Positions 8,077 through 17,459 of a stretch of 34,344 bases of DNA are shown one piece after another (position 1 is the stretch's first letter; every line of letters begins with the position of its first letter). The notes under the pieces are model-generated. The model ran no database searches. It saw nothing but the letters and a program-made list of their open reading frames with translations, and was not told where the DNA came from. The position numbers and the translations under genes were made by a program. The DNA comes from Bacillota bacterium. GTDB lineage: Bacteria; Bacillota; Clostridia; Lachnospirales; Lachnospiraceae. The DNA lies in assembly GCA_023424995.1 (NCBI GenBank), contig JAFADH010000049.1, forward strand, positions 1 to 34,344. The letters are read 5' to 3'.

Positions 8077-9423
8077 TTAATTGCCGGATAATGCCGCTTT
8101 TTTAATGTGTGTATAGCAATCCTGTGCACTCTGGTCTCCGGATATCACCTTCAAAATCTCGGTAAGTCCTACAGAAAGGACAAAATCCGTTTCCAAATCT
8201 CCGGCCCAGCCCACATTAGCTGTTAAAGCTTCAACCATTGCTTTTTGATCAGAAACTTCCGCCGGCCACTCGGTATTCTTGGTACAGGGAACCAATCCGT
8301 TCTCAAAGAATTCCTGCTGTGTTTCATCCGATACAAAATACCGAAGGAGCTCATAAACCGCTTCCTTATTCCCGGTTGCTCCATTTACCATAAAGGCCTG
8401 ACCGCCGATTGTATTTTCCGTAATGAGCGAAGCACCGTCCGGAACCGTAGGATACGCAAATTCACCCCACTGAAAATCTGCCGGTGCAATTTCAGCAACT
8501 TCTGCCGGGAACCAGGAACCGTTCATGGTCATGGATGCGTTCCCCAGTGCAAATTCCGCCTGACCGGCCGGGTAGATATTAGTAATGAGATTTTTAGAGA
8601 AATAACCCTTCTTTGCAAAGTCTTCCATAGCCTCAATCATCTTTAAAACCTGAGGATTATCCCATAAGGCTCCGTTTTCCTTTGCCAGCTTTGATGCTTC
8701 TTCGATGCCGATTGCCCTTTGGATATAATAAGCAACGATCAGAACAAGATATGCATCATCAATGGTAATGGGGGTATGGCCTGCTGCTACGAGCTTTGCA
8801 CATGCATCATCAAATTCTTCCCAGGTCTCCGGTACCTTTGTTATCCCTGCATCCGCAAAATGCTGCTTGTTATAAAACCAGCTCACCACATACGGGGAAT
8901 AAGGCACGGAATGATTGCCGCTTAAACCGGCCTTTTTCCCTAATTCGGAATCCCAGTTAACTAAGCCGGGAAGGATATTATCCTTAATGGTACCGGAGCC
9001 CTGTGCAGCTGCTGATTCATAAAAATCGGTTACATCCAAAAGCTTCTCCGGTGCCGCCGCATAAAATCCCGTGGGATCCGCATCAAAAACATCAATTTGT
9101 GTACCGGCCTCCAACGCAGGCAGTACTAAATCTCTGACTGCTCTTCCGTTCCATTCCACGGATACGCTGCAATCAGGATTTGCCGCTTCGAATCTGGCGA
9201 TTGCATTCTTTAAGATCTCAGCCTGAGGCTCTGTTTCCTGCCACATGGACCAATATACAATATCACCCTTTAATGTACTTGCATTATCCTTTGCATCGGT
9301 ATCTTCTGCAGGATTCGCATCCGTACCGGAAGCATCTTTGGTTTCCTTATCCGATGCGCAGCCGGATAATAAGGATGCCAGCATCAGCATTACAAGAAGC
9401 AAACTTAATAGCCTTTTTTTCAT
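8077..9423 (-). CDS. Sugar ABC transporter solute-binding lipoprotein
   Basis: This is a 448-residue extracellular binding protein of the CUT1 family (SBP_bac_1/8 fold), tethered to the membrane by lipid. A lipoprotein signal peptide is clear: basic MKKR, a hydrophobic core, then LLSGC with the lipidated Cys at 22. An acidic, low-complexity linker follows (about 23-48), and the binding domain starts near DIVYWSMWQETEPQ. The ATG at 9421-9423 has GGGAGG eight bases upstream; the frame is open further, but without a signal peptide context. It is the first gene of the transporter unit and would confer substrate specificity. No strong sigma-A promoter is visible in the 170 bp upstream, which would fit activator-dependent expression by the neighbouring YesN-type regulator. 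The ligand is unknown. Confidence 0.93.
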   Translation of the reverse strand: MKKRLLSLLLVMLMLASLLSGCASDKETKDASGTDANPAEDTDAKDNASTLKGDIVYWSMWQETEPQAEILKNAIARFEAANPDCSVSVEWNGRAVRDLVLPALEAGTQIDVFDADPTGFYAAAPEKLLDVTDFYESAAAQGSGTIKDNILPGLVNWDSELGKKAGLSGNHSVPYSPYVVSWFYNKQHFADAGITKVPETWEEFDDACAKLVAAGHTPITIDDAYLVLIVAYYIQRAIGIEEASKLAKENGALWDNPQVLKMIEAMEDFAKKGYFSKNLITNIYPAGQAEFALGNASMTMNGSWFPAEVAEIAPADFQWGEFAYPTVPDGASLITENTIGGQAFMVNGATGNKEAVYELLRYFVSDETQQEFFENGLVPCTKNTEWPAEVSDQKAMVEALTANVGWAGDLETDFVLSVGLTEILKVISGDQSAQDCYTHIKKAALSGN

Positions 9424-9441
9424 AATCCATTCCTCCCTGAT

Positions 9442-9468
9442 AATTGTTATAAAATTGTTGATCAATTA
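9442..9468. promoter_or_regulatory. Repeated AATTGTT motif before the transporter operon
   Basis: AATTGTT occurs at 9442-9448 and 9453-9459, 11 bp apart, and the second copy overlaps a small palindrome (TTGATCAA). About one helical turn of spacing is what a dimeric AraC-type regulator could use, but the site is within about 45 bp of the start codon and no protein-specific consensus was recognised. Confidence 0.2.
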
Positions 9469-9590
9469 ATGCATTCCTATCTTACTTCCTTTTCTCTTTT
9501 CCCGGTATGTGGCTGTTTTATATAATGCTGTACTTTAATTACCATGACCTTCGGACAGGGAACAGGAATAAATAAAGTACAGGATAATAT

Positions 9591-9633
9591 AAATAAAAAA
9601 GAGTACGAACGCATATTAATGCTCCGTACCCTC
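9591..9633 (-). terminator. Rho-independent terminator after the membrane-anchored binding-protein-like gene
   Basis: Arms CGTACCCTC (9625-9633) and GAGTACG (9601-9607) pair on the minus strand, extended internally by a GCATTAATATGC palindrome, and are followed by TTTTTTATTT (9591-9600 in complement). It separates this gene from the transporter operon. Confidence 0.8.
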
Positions 9634-9679
9634 ATACTGCTTTGCTTATTGAATTTTATAACTATTCATGATGTCAGGC

Positions 9680-11227
9680 CTATTCCGGAGTATGTTCGTT
9701 TACCGCTTCCGTGATCTTATTAATAATCCGATTCATGGATATCTCATCCCCGTATTTTTTCATGACACGCTCCCAGGCTGATTTTGCATCTTCTTCCCCT
9801 ATTATGATTTGAATCATTTCATTCTGCACCTCATTATAGGTTGGCAGTAAATACTTTTCCTGAATATTTGAAAACATAATATTGTAATTATAATCAACGC
9901 TTTTTGTATTAAGCTTATACCATTCGATCATTTCATTGGCATAATCGATGTTTTTTTCTCCGTATATTTTTATGGAATAAGGGGTTTTATCATAGATTTT
10001 ATCCTGCTCCCAGCTGACCAGATGGGATAATGCATTGATGGAGGGGTTATCATTGATCCAATCCCCGGCATTTCCCCCATAGAATAAATCCTCCGCTTCA
10101 TCGGACAGCAGAAAATCATAGATCTCCATGATCTTCGCCATCTTCTCATCGCTTACCTGGGAGCCGAAATAAGTCTCGGACCAGTGCAGGCTCGAGGTAA
10201 AACGGTATTTCTCCCCATCTTCGACCGGCCAGGGCTTCATGACGATAATATCATCACTATGATCACTTACGCCCTCTATGGAATTCCAATATTGAATCAA
10301 GCTGAAATACTGGCAGGCTATGGCTCCGCATTTTTTATCCACGAACAAAGAAAAGGCCTGATTGATACTGCGATAGGGAAACCCGGCGTCAAGTAACCCA
10401 AGATCATATAATTCCTTGGCACGGGCCAAGGCTTCCCCTGTTTTTTTTGAGGCATATACAGGAATCCATCTGCCGTCCTCTTCTATCCAGCCCCGTTCGA
10501 TATTCGACAGCTCCGGATATAAACCCAGATAAACAGCTTCCAGGGTATTTGCATTTTCGGTTGCAAGACCGATGGTATCAAGCTCCCCGTTCTGATCAAA
10601 ATCTGTCTCCGTAAAGGCTTTCAGCATCTGCTTAAACTCCTCATAATTACCGGGAAGCTTAAGACCCAATTGTTCCAGCCACTCCCTGCGGATAACAATA
10701 CAGCGGTCCAGTGCCCATAATTCTTCATCCGGATAAGTCAGCCTCGGTATCAGATAAAACTCTCCTGCAGCCTCCTGAAAGGATTGATTGTATTCCAGGT
10801 TCATGTATTCCTGAAGATGCGGATACCTGCTTAAATCAGAAGGAATAGCCCGAATCTTTTTCTGTGCCACCCAGGCGGCATAAGTGGAAGAACCTACGAT
10901 ATCATGGGCGATGATGTCCGGAAGATTGTTGATGGCTGCCATTTTCTGATACTCCAGGGTCCAATTCGTATAATTTATATTGATGGGTTTTAATTTCACA
11001 TTAAACTTTTTTTCAATGATTGACAAAACCTCATCGCCGCTTAAGTAATCCTGAATCCCCCACATACCGATACTGATGATCATCGGATCCATGGATTTTG
11101 CTGATTCCTCCACATAGGCATTATCAGAAGCCGGAACATCCTTAAGATATAAGATAATGACAATAATCAAACCAAGAACAGCCGCCAATGCTGCTGCCTT
11201 TAAGACGAATTCCCATTTCTGCTTCAT
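9680..11227 (-). CDS. Membrane-anchored extracellular solute-binding-protein-like protein
   Basis: This 515-residue protein resembles the LplA/YtcQ branch of extracellular solute-binding proteins, with a mature domain starting near MIISIGMWGIQDYLSG. The N-terminus is a single hydrophobic helix (about residues 8-27) after MKQKWE. There is no Cys at the end of this helix, so it is not a lipoprotein and would stay anchored as a type II membrane protein. Start: ATG at 11225-11227 with AGGGGG eight bases upstream; an earlier TTG-type extension lacks support. It is divergent from the YesM/YesN sensor-regulator pair, has its own promoter and terminator, and has no permease beside it. It may act as a ligand-sensing partner of the kinase rather than a transporter subunit; that is inference. 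Confidence 0.8.
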   Translation of the reverse strand: MKQKWEFVLKAAALAAVLGLIIVIILYLKDVPASDNAYVEESAKSMDPMIISIGMWGIQDYLSGDEVLSIIEKKFNVKLKPININYTNWTLEYQKMAAINNLPDIIAHDIVGSSTYAAWVAQKKIRAIPSDLSRYPHLQEYMNLEYNQSFQEAAGEFYLIPRLTYPDEELWALDRCIVIRREWLEQLGLKLPGNYEEFKQMLKAFTETDFDQNGELDTIGLATENANTLEAVYLGLYPELSNIERGWIEEDGRWIPVYASKKTGEALARAKELYDLGLLDAGFPYRSINQAFSLFVDKKCGAIACQYFSLIQYWNSIEGVSDHSDDIIVMKPWPVEDGEKYRFTSSLHWSETYFGSQVSDEKMAKIMEIYDFLLSDEAEDLFYGGNAGDWINDNPSINALSHLVSWEQDKIYDKTPYSIKIYGEKNIDYANEMIEWYKLNTKSVDYNYNIMFSNIQEKYLLPTYNEVQNEMIQIIIGEEDAKSAWERVMKKYGDEISMNRIINKITEAVNEHTPE

Positions 11228-11276
11228 GAATACATCCCCCTGTTTTCCTAACACCGATCCATGATTATACCTTATA

Positions 11277-11305
11277 ATTATACAACAGTTTCCTAACGGA
11301 AACAA
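11277..11305 (-). promoter_or_regulatory. Promoter of the membrane-anchored binding-protein-like gene
   Basis: On the minus strand, TTGTTT (11300-11305) and a consensus TATAAT (11277-11282) are separated by 17 bases, 50 bp before the start. A second TATAAT lies slightly downstream. Confidence 0.65.
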
Positions 11306-11324
11306 TAATACCCCGGGTATTGTT
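11288..11324. promoter_or_regulatory. Overlapping palindromes, candidate operator
   Basis: GTTTCC-TAAC-GGAAAC (11288-11303) is a perfect 6-bp inverted repeat lying inside the spacer and -35 of the minus-strand promoter. A second inverted repeat, AACAATA (11301-11307) with TATTGTT (11318-11324), overlaps its edge. Position and symmetry suggest a regulator-binding site in the divergent control region. The regulator is unknown. Confidence 0.4.
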
Positions 11325-11428
11325 ACTTGTATTATGTTTAGTTAATTATGTCTTGTGTTTAGTTCCTGTCTCTTTTTGCGGCCTGTTATGCAATCCAGTT
11401 ATATAATTTCACAAATGCTCCGATGCTA

Positions 11429-11458
11429 TTGATTTTATATGGCGGATAGCAATATAAT
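11429..11458 (+). promoter_or_regulatory. Candidate promoter of the sensor kinase-regulator pair
   Basis: TTGATT (11429-11434) and a consensus TATAAT (11453-11458) are separated by 18 bases, about 75 bp upstream of the kinase start. Confidence 0.5.
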
Positions 11459-11531
11459 CATTACAGGGTCTTTCGTCAGATTTTTGTTGTATGTATTGTA
11501 TGTATGATATAAAGGAGGGAAACAGAAATAA

Positions 11532-13235
11532 ATGAAAAACTACCGGCAGCTGCGATTATTTGCCCAGATTATGATTCTTACTCTTATCACCACGGTTATC
11601 TTTGCCGGCATGTTCTTATTTTATTCCAAGCGGACCAGGGAGCTTTACGAAACCAGCAGTATTAATTATACCAATGAAATTATCTATCAGCTGGAGCAAA
11701 CCATAGCTTCAAACTATGATTCCCTGTCGAAAATTTTACAATTCGTTACCTTTCATGCTGATATCCAGAACTTTTTGTCAGAAAAGGACGAGGATATAAA
11801 ATATCGCTATTACCGGCAGATGAACTCGAATCTTCCCAGTATTATGTCATTGAATTCCCATATTATTAATATCATCATCCGGGATAACAATGATAATTTG
11901 TATTCCATTATTGACAATAATTATGAACTCTATGATGATAAGGATGATACTTCCGCTTCTGATCTGAGTCCTCTTTTATATAATTCCAAAACCAATTGTC
12001 ATTATTTTGTTCTCCACGATCCCATTTATTCCATTATCATGAACTCCTTTGAAAATCAAAAGCTGGGAGACGCTTATTTTATATTAAGTGATACTGCTTT
12101 TTTAGATCAGAATAATCCCAATTACAATAAAACCAGCTCCGAGATCTACCTTATGGATAGAAAAAATCAGATTTTTTGGAATAACAGTAAAGAGGATGAG
12201 AGCCGGCTTAATATCCTGGACCGTTCCGACATTCATACAAAAGTGGAAGAGAGTACAGGACTGGTCATCGTATCCGTTATAAAACAGGAAGAATTTATTT
12301 ATAATATCTTAGGTGTTTTAAATTCTTATCAGCCGGTATTGTTTTTTATCATAATCCTTCTGCTGATCCTATGGGTGCTGTTGATCCTTAATATCGTATC
12401 CCCATTGTATCAGCTGTTCTATTTCATATCGAAAATTAAACAGGGTGATTTAAGCACACTTAAGGAACGGGTCGATTTAAAAGGCTACCGGGAGATTGAA
12501 ATCATATCCCATGAAACCAATGGCATGCTGGAGCAGATTGATACCTTAACAAACAGGCTGCTTACAACCAATAACCATCTGTATAAAACAGAGCTGCAGA
12601 AAAAGCAGGCGGAATTAAACCACTTAAGAAGCCAGATAAATCCGCACTTTTTGTATAACACACTGGAATGCATCAAGGGTATCGCAGCCGAGCACAAGCA
12701 AACAGAAATTGTTGATGCGGCAAAATCCCTGGCCACTATCTTTAAATACAGTATCAAAGGTGCAGATAAGGTGCCGTTCACAGATGAATTAAAGATTGTA
12801 AAGAATTACATCAGCATTCAGAAAATACGCTTTGGCGACCATTTTACCGTAGAGTATGATATCGAGCCGGAATGCTATGAAGTTATCATACCGAAGATGA
12901 TTATACAGCCCATCGTCGAAAACGCCATTGTATACGGGATCGAAGGCACCACCCGGCCTTCCGCTCTCATGATTAAAGCCTGTTCGGAAAATAATTACCT
13001 GCGGATTGAAGTAAATAATACCGGTGCACCGATTTCGGCGGAGCTGCTGAATAAACTTCAGCATGACCTGGCCCTGCCTCTGGATATTTCCTCCAATACG
13101 GTTTCCAGTATCGGTTTGTTTAACGTGAATGAACGGATCAAGTTATCCTGCGGGGAGAAATACGGGGTCTATATTACAAGTACTCCTGACGGTATTACTT
13201 CTGTCCTGCTGACTTTACCGCTGGACTTAATATAA
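11532..13235 (+). CDS. YesM-family sensor histidine kinase
   Basis: This 567-residue membrane kinase has TM1 at about 11-31, an extracellular sensor region (32-267, dCache-like in size), TM2 at about 268-289, a HAMP segment (290-345), a His_kinase domain (PF06580 type) with phospho-acceptor H372 in SQINPHFLYNTLE, and an ATPase domain with N-box IVENAIVYG (461-469). Such kinases pair with AraC-type response regulators and usually control sugar uptake and glycoside hydrolase genes in Firmicutes. AAAGGAGGG lies 12 bases before the ATG, a slightly long spacing. The regulator gene begins 34 bp downstream in the same direction, and the binding-protein-like gene is divergent. Likely targets are that gene and the ABC transporter-nagB operon. 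Confidence 0.93.
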   Translation: MKNYRQLRLFAQIMILTLITTVIFAGMFLFYSKRTRELYETSSINYTNEIIYQLEQTIASNYDSLSKILQFVTFHADIQNFLSEKDEDIKYRYYRQMNSNLPSIMSLNSHIINIIIRDNNDNLYSIIDNNYELYDDKDDTSASDLSPLLYNSKTNCHYFVLHDPIYSIIMNSFENQKLGDAYFILSDTAFLDQNNPNYNKTSSEIYLMDRKNQIFWNNSKEDESRLNILDRSDIHTKVEESTGLVIVSVIKQEEFIYNILGVLNSYQPVLFFIIILLLILWVLLILNIVSPLYQLFYFISKIKQGDLSTLKERVDLKGYREIEIISHETNGMLEQIDTLTNRLLTTNNHLYKTELQKKQAELNHLRSQINPHFLYNTLECIKGIAAEHKQTEIVDAAKSLATIFKYSIKGADKVPFTDELKIVKNYISIQKIRFGDHFTVEYDIEPECYEVIIPKMIIQPIVENAIVYGIEGTTRPSALMIKACSENNYLRIEVNNTGAPISAELLNKLQHDLALPLDISSNTVSSIGLFNVNERIKLSCGEKYGVYITSTPDGITSVLLTLPLDLI

Positions 13236-13269
13236 TAAAAGAAAGATTAACATTTTAGGAGGGAGAATC

Positions 13270-14736
13270 ATGAGTTACCGCGTTGTTCTGGTTGATGATG
13301 AAAAAATGGTTCTAAACAGCCTTGCTCTTGCTTTCAACTGGTCGGATACTGATTTTGAAGTGATTGCCACTTATCAAAACAGCATGGAAGCTCTGGAACA
13401 AATATTAGTGTTAAAGCCCGACGTTGTTTTTACCGACATCCGTATGCCCGGGATGGATGGGTTAAGATTAATGGAGTCCGTATTGAAAACACTTCCGCAT
13501 ACAAAATTTGTTATTATCAGCGGTTATGAAGAATTTACCTATGCCAGGAAAGCCTTATCCCTGGGTGCCGTCGAATACCTGCTGAAGCCTCTGGAGGATG
13601 ATGAAATTCTGGCTGTTCTTAATCAGATGAAAGAAATGCTTACAGAGGAAGATATTTATCTGCATACGATTTTTCACTCCATGTTAAACTCTCCTACGGA
13701 CGAAAAAATGTCTGCCTTTACAAATTATATGATAAAGTCGAGAGGCTGCCCCAAGTTTATTACCATCGCAGCCAGTGTATATGACATCAGTCATGAACTG
13801 GAAGGCTACGTGCATTATTATAAAATACAAAGCTATGCCGACACCTATATCTATATCTTAGATGACAGCACCTTTATTAAAAGTCTTGGATTTGTACAGA
13901 GAATAAGACAGTTGATTTTACGTGAGCAGATCAGAAATTTCTGTTATCTGTCAGCTGTTATGGATTCAACTATTATAAGCCGGATAGAAAAATTACTGGA
14001 TTGTATTTATACGTACTATCTCCATCCTATCGATATAACCAACAAAAGCTTTATGGTGCCGGAACGGCAGATAACCACCGATTATATTGATCTTCTCAGC
14101 ACGGAGGCCAGCAAGAACAATGTACAGAATGTACTTTCCGTATTAAATAATTATTCCACGCTCTATCCGGTGAAGGACCGGACCATCAACGGTATCATAA
14201 AAATATATAATATCACTGTTTCCTTACTCTACCGGCTGGACGGGAACTATTATGATGAGCAGATCCGCAATCCGGGTGAGCTGATATCCGCATTCCCGGA
14301 TATCGATGCTGTTTTTCAATACCTGATTGTATTTCTAAGGAATACTACATTTACAGGAAATAAAGTCAATATGGAATTAATTAAAAATGATACCTTTAAA
14401 CGAATTATCGAATACATCAACAATAATTTTACTTCTTCCCTTAATTTTCAATCCATATGCCAGACCTTTACCATTAATCCCAGCTATCTCAGCCAGGTAT
14501 TCAAACGTGAGCTTGGGACTACCTTTACCAATTATATGAAGGAATTGCGAATCAGCTATGCCAAGGACCTGCTGGCAAAAACCAATGAGCCGATCTCACT
14601 GGTCTGTACCAAAGCAGGCTTTGATCAATACTTTTATTTTTCGAAGCTGTTTAAAAAGGAAACCAATCTGACTCCCACACAATACCGCGAACAGGAACAG
14701 AGTCTGTTAAAAAAGCGAAAACCCGAGGAAGGATAA
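13270..14736 (+). CDS. YesN-family response regulator with AraC DNA-binding domain
   Basis: This 488-residue cytosolic transcription factor has an N-terminal receiver domain (about 1-125) with the acidic pair DD (9-10), phospho-acceptor D56 in VVFTDIRMPG, and the conserved Lys in LLKPLEDDE. The middle (about 130-370) is the variable linker typical of YesN proteins. The C-terminal AraC/XylS double helix-turn-helix covers about 375-480 (ISLVCTKAGFDQYFYFSKLF). It follows the kinase gene by 34 bp with AGGAGGG before the ATG, so the two form one two-component system. Its stop is one base from the stop of the convergent GH123 gene, with no terminator between. Confidence 0.93.
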   Translation: MSYRVVLVDDEKMVLNSLALAFNWSDTDFEVIATYQNSMEALEQILVLKPDVVFTDIRMPGMDGLRLMESVLKTLPHTKFVIISGYEEFTYARKALSLGAVEYLLKPLEDDEILAVLNQMKEMLTEEDIYLHTIFHSMLNSPTDEKMSAFTNYMIKSRGCPKFITIAASVYDISHELEGYVHYYKIQSYADTYIYILDDSTFIKSLGFVQRIRQLILREQIRNFCYLSAVMDSTIISRIEKLLDCIYTYYLHPIDITNKSFMVPERQITTDYIDLLSTEASKNNVQNVLSVLNNYSTLYPVKDRTINGIIKIYNITVSLLYRLDGNYYDEQIRNPGELISAFPDIDAVFQYLIVFLRNTTFTGNKVNMELIKNDTFKRIIEYINNNFTSSLNFQSICQTFTINPSYLSQVFKRELGTTFTNYMKELRISYAKDLLAKTNEPISLVCTKAGFDQYFYFSKLFKKETNLTPTQYREQEQSLLKKRKPEEG

Positions 14737-14737
14737 T

Positions 14738-16387
14738 TTATAACCGCTTTTCTATCTCCGTATTGATTCTTTCCCTTAGGTTTATATAGTAATCCGATTG
14801 ATGAGGGTATTCCTTGTAATTAATTCTGATATCCAGCTCCTCATGGATCAATCCGTATACATATTCCCTGTCCGTCATACTCTCCAACAGCTTTAATGCT
14901 CTGATATCCGTCATCGCCTCATACAATACCATGATGCGGATTGACTCCTCCGGTTTTTGATCCTTTCCCGGATAAACCAGAAACGAATCCCCTGACGGAA
15001 AGGACATTCCGCAATCCGTCACTTCGTAGGGGTTTATCTTCGACAGGGAATATTGCGTATTATAAAAGTTATATGCCCAATGAAGGATACCGTCCACATT
15101 ACTGAGATAGGTCTGTATTCCATAGACACGGTTGCGGTAGGAGGCCATAGACATGAAACGATTCGATACCTTCAGATACTCCGAGGTGCAATAATAGCTC
15201 CATAGCTTCGGTACCTTCTTTTCTAAAAACACCTCGATCCGGTCTATGGAACACACCGGCTGTTCGATCAGCCCCTTCTCATAAAAGTTATAATCCGACA
15301 GAGCATCGATCAGCATGAAGTCCTTCAAATAAGGATAAACCAGCTTCCTTGCCTTTTCATACGATTCCATATGCTCGAGATGAGGTTCATCGGACAGATG
15401 GAAGCAGGTAATGTCTTCTACTCCCCACTCCTTTAATTTCTGCGTCAGCTGAGGCAGATAACTATGCAGGAACTTCTCATACTCTCTGCTGTCGGAAAGG
15501 GTATCCCAGCCAAAAATCCTCCGATACCGGCCATCCACATCTGCCATAATCTTTGGTGCGGCTTTGGCACCCCATTGGGTGAACAGATGTGACATCTCCA
15601 GATAACGAATCCCATTCTTAAGACACAGCTCGATGAAACGCTTCATATTTGTGAACTCAAACTCATAGCTGCCGTTAGTCACCGTAACCTCAACCAATTG
15701 CATGGTGGTACGTTCTCCTCCGACTGCCGTATCCAGCGGCGGAGTAAACTGAGGCACCAGTATCATATTGATATCTCTTTTGGCTGCTGCTTTTATAAAA
15801 TTCTCCATAATATGAAAATGTTCGTCGGAACACGCTTCGACCCTGTAATAATCAGCCAGGCAGTCTCCATGAAACCATTCCGTGTGCTTTATGTGCAGCC
15901 CCGGCAGTATCGCTCCTATAATTTTTATTTCCGCTGTAACAGAACCGCTCACGGAACCATCCGCATTATGCAATTCTACCTGGACCGGATAAATTCCGGG
16001 TGTACTGTCTTTATGAACCTCAACATCCACCCATAAGCTGCGGCTTTGACCTGCAACAAGCTTTACCTGGTTTGCCGATAGCTCCCTCAGGATATCCGGG
16101 AACAGACCGGGCGTTGTCCGAAGATATCCTTCGTCTGTTTCCCGGTAGCAGGGAAATGCAGACGGAGCCAGAACCACCTCACGTACTGTTATCCTGTCTG
16201 CTAAGGGTGATGCCACCTTTACCTGAAAGAATTGATTATCCCTGCCATCATAACAGCATACGATTTGAAAGGATACTGTTTCCTCTAATAATGACGACAG
16301 CCTTAGTGCTGCTGCAGTATGCCGTGGTTCTGCTTCCGGAAATATTTTTTCCAGGGAGCTTGCCGGGAAAAGTGTTAAATTATTCAT
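14738..16387 (-). CDS. GH123-family (former DUF4091) glycoside hydrolase, putative beta-N-acetylgalactosaminidase
   Basis: This 549-residue protein has no signal peptide and so is cytoplasmic. An N-terminal beta-sandwich (about 1-160) precedes a TIM-barrel-like catalytic region. The adjacent acid pair D333-E334 in CFHLSDEPHLEH corresponds to the Asp-Glu pair of characterised GH123 enzymes, where Glu is the acid/base and Asp orients the substrate N-acetyl group. The DUF4091 domain was reassigned to GH123; characterised members release GalNAc from beta-GalNAc glycosides such as glycosphingolipid glycans. AGGAGGT lies five bases upstream of the ATG. It is the last gene of the nucleotidyltransferase-kinase-epimerase operon, whose enzymes could process the released GalNAc. 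Many DUF4091 proteins are uncharacterised, so the exact glycan is uncertain. Confidence 0.75.
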   Translation of the reverse strand: MNNLTLFPASSLEKIFPEAEPRHTAAALRLSSLLEETVSFQIVCCYDGRDNQFFQVKVASPLADRITVREVVLAPSAFPCYRETDEGYLRTTPGLFPDILRELSANQVKLVAGQSRSLWVDVEVHKDSTPGIYPVQVELHNADGSVSGSVTAEIKIIGAILPGLHIKHTEWFHGDCLADYYRVEACSDEHFHIMENFIKAAAKRDINMILVPQFTPPLDTAVGGERTTMQLVEVTVTNGSYEFEFTNMKRFIELCLKNGIRYLEMSHLFTQWGAKAAPKIMADVDGRYRRIFGWDTLSDSREYEKFLHSYLPQLTQKLKEWGVEDITCFHLSDEPHLEHMESYEKARKLVYPYLKDFMLIDALSDYNFYEKGLIEQPVCSIDRIEVFLEKKVPKLWSYYCTSEYLKVSNRFMSMASYRNRVYGIQTYLSNVDGILHWAYNFYNTQYSLSKINPYEVTDCGMSFPSGDSFLVYPGKDQKPEESIRIMVLYEAMTDIRALKLLESMTDREYVYGLIHEELDIRINYKEYPHQSDYYINLRERINTEIEKRL

Positions 16388-16448
16388 CCCTTACCTCCTG
16401 TCTTTGGGCTGCGGTTACATTTTACCGCGGTTTCACGATCAATCGTAT

Positions 16449-17459
16449 CTATTGGTATCCCTTGGGATTCCTGCACTGCCATCTCCAGGCATCTGCACAC
16501 ATCTCACTCAGGGATTTCGTAGTATGCCAGTTTAACATACGTCTGGCTTTTGACGGATCCGCATAGCAGATTCCCAGATCACCGCTCCGGCGGCCGGTAA
16601 ATTCATAGGGAACCGATACCCCGTTTACCTGCTCAAAAGCCTTTATCATCTGCAGCACGCTGGTTCCGGAACCGGTACCCAGATTAACCGCTTCCACTCC
16701 CGGGTGATTCCTGCTATATTCCACCGCTCTTATATGCCCTATGGCCAAATCGGTCACATGGATATAATCCCGTACTCCGGTTTTGTCCGCCGTAGGGTAA
16801 TCATTCCCGAATACCAACAGCTTCTCCCTTCGGCCTATGGCTGTCTGAGAGATAAAAGGCATAAGATTATTGGGAATTCCGGCGGGGTCTTCACCGATCA
16901 GACCGCTCTCATGTGCCCCGACGGGATTAAAATAGCGGAGCAGGAGCACCGACCAGTCTTCAAAAGCCCTGGCTGCATCCCTTATTATCTGCTCACACAT
17001 GTATTTCGTCCAGCCATATGGATTCGTGCATCCGGTCGCCGCCTCTTCTTTCAGCGGCATTGTATTATCCGCACGATATACGGTTGCCGACGAGGAAAAA
17101 ACCAAACGCTTTACTCCGTATCTCCCCATCGCTTCACATACGGCTAAGGTGGAATTCAGATTATTATCATAATAATCCAGTGGTTTTAAAACGGATTCAC
17201 CGACTGCTTTTAATCCTGCAAAGTGAATCACGCAGTCAATCTCATGCTCCTCAAAGATCCTTGACAGCTGCTCCCTGTTACGGATGTCCATTTTATAGAA
17301 GTTTACTTTTTTTCCGGTTATCCCTTCTATTCGGCGAATGGCCTCCTCACTGCTGTTCGACAGATTATCTGCGATAATTATATCATAACCGTTATTGATA
17401 AGCTCCACACAGGTATGGCTGCCGATATATCCGGCTCCTCCCGTAACTAATATTCTCAT
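16449..17459 (-). CDS. galE: UDP-glucose/UDP-N-acetylhexosamine 4-epimerase
   Basis: This 336-residue cytosolic short-chain dehydrogenase-type epimerase has the NAD-binding GxxGxxG at the N-terminus (VTGGAGYIGSH, 5-15), the SSSATVY motif carrying the catalytic Ser/Thr, and YxxxK in NPYGWTKYMCE. It interconverts UDP-glucose and UDP-galactose, and in some homologues UDP-GlcNAc and UDP-GalNAc. Its ATG overlaps the kinase stop by four bases (ATGA), implying translational coupling, so its job here is probably to epimerise the nucleotide sugar produced by the two upstream enzymes. Whether the pocket accepts N-acetylated sugars cannot be settled by eye. Confidence 0.95.
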   Translation of the reverse strand: MRILVTGGAGYIGSHTCVELINNGYDIIIADNLSNSSEEAIRRIEGITGKKVNFYKMDIRNREQLSRIFEEHEIDCVIHFAGLKAVGESVLKPLDYYDNNLNSTLAVCEAMGRYGVKRLVFSSSATVYRADNTMPLKEEAATGCTNPYGWTKYMCEQIIRDAARAFEDWSVLLLRYFNPVGAHESGLIGEDPAGIPNNLMPFISQTAIGRREKLLVFGNDYPTADKTGVRDYIHVTDLAIGHIRAVEYSRNHPGVEAVNLGTGSGTSVLQMIKAFEQVNGVSVPYEFTGRRSGDLGICYADPSKARRMLNWHTTKSLSEMCADAWRWQCRNPKGYQ

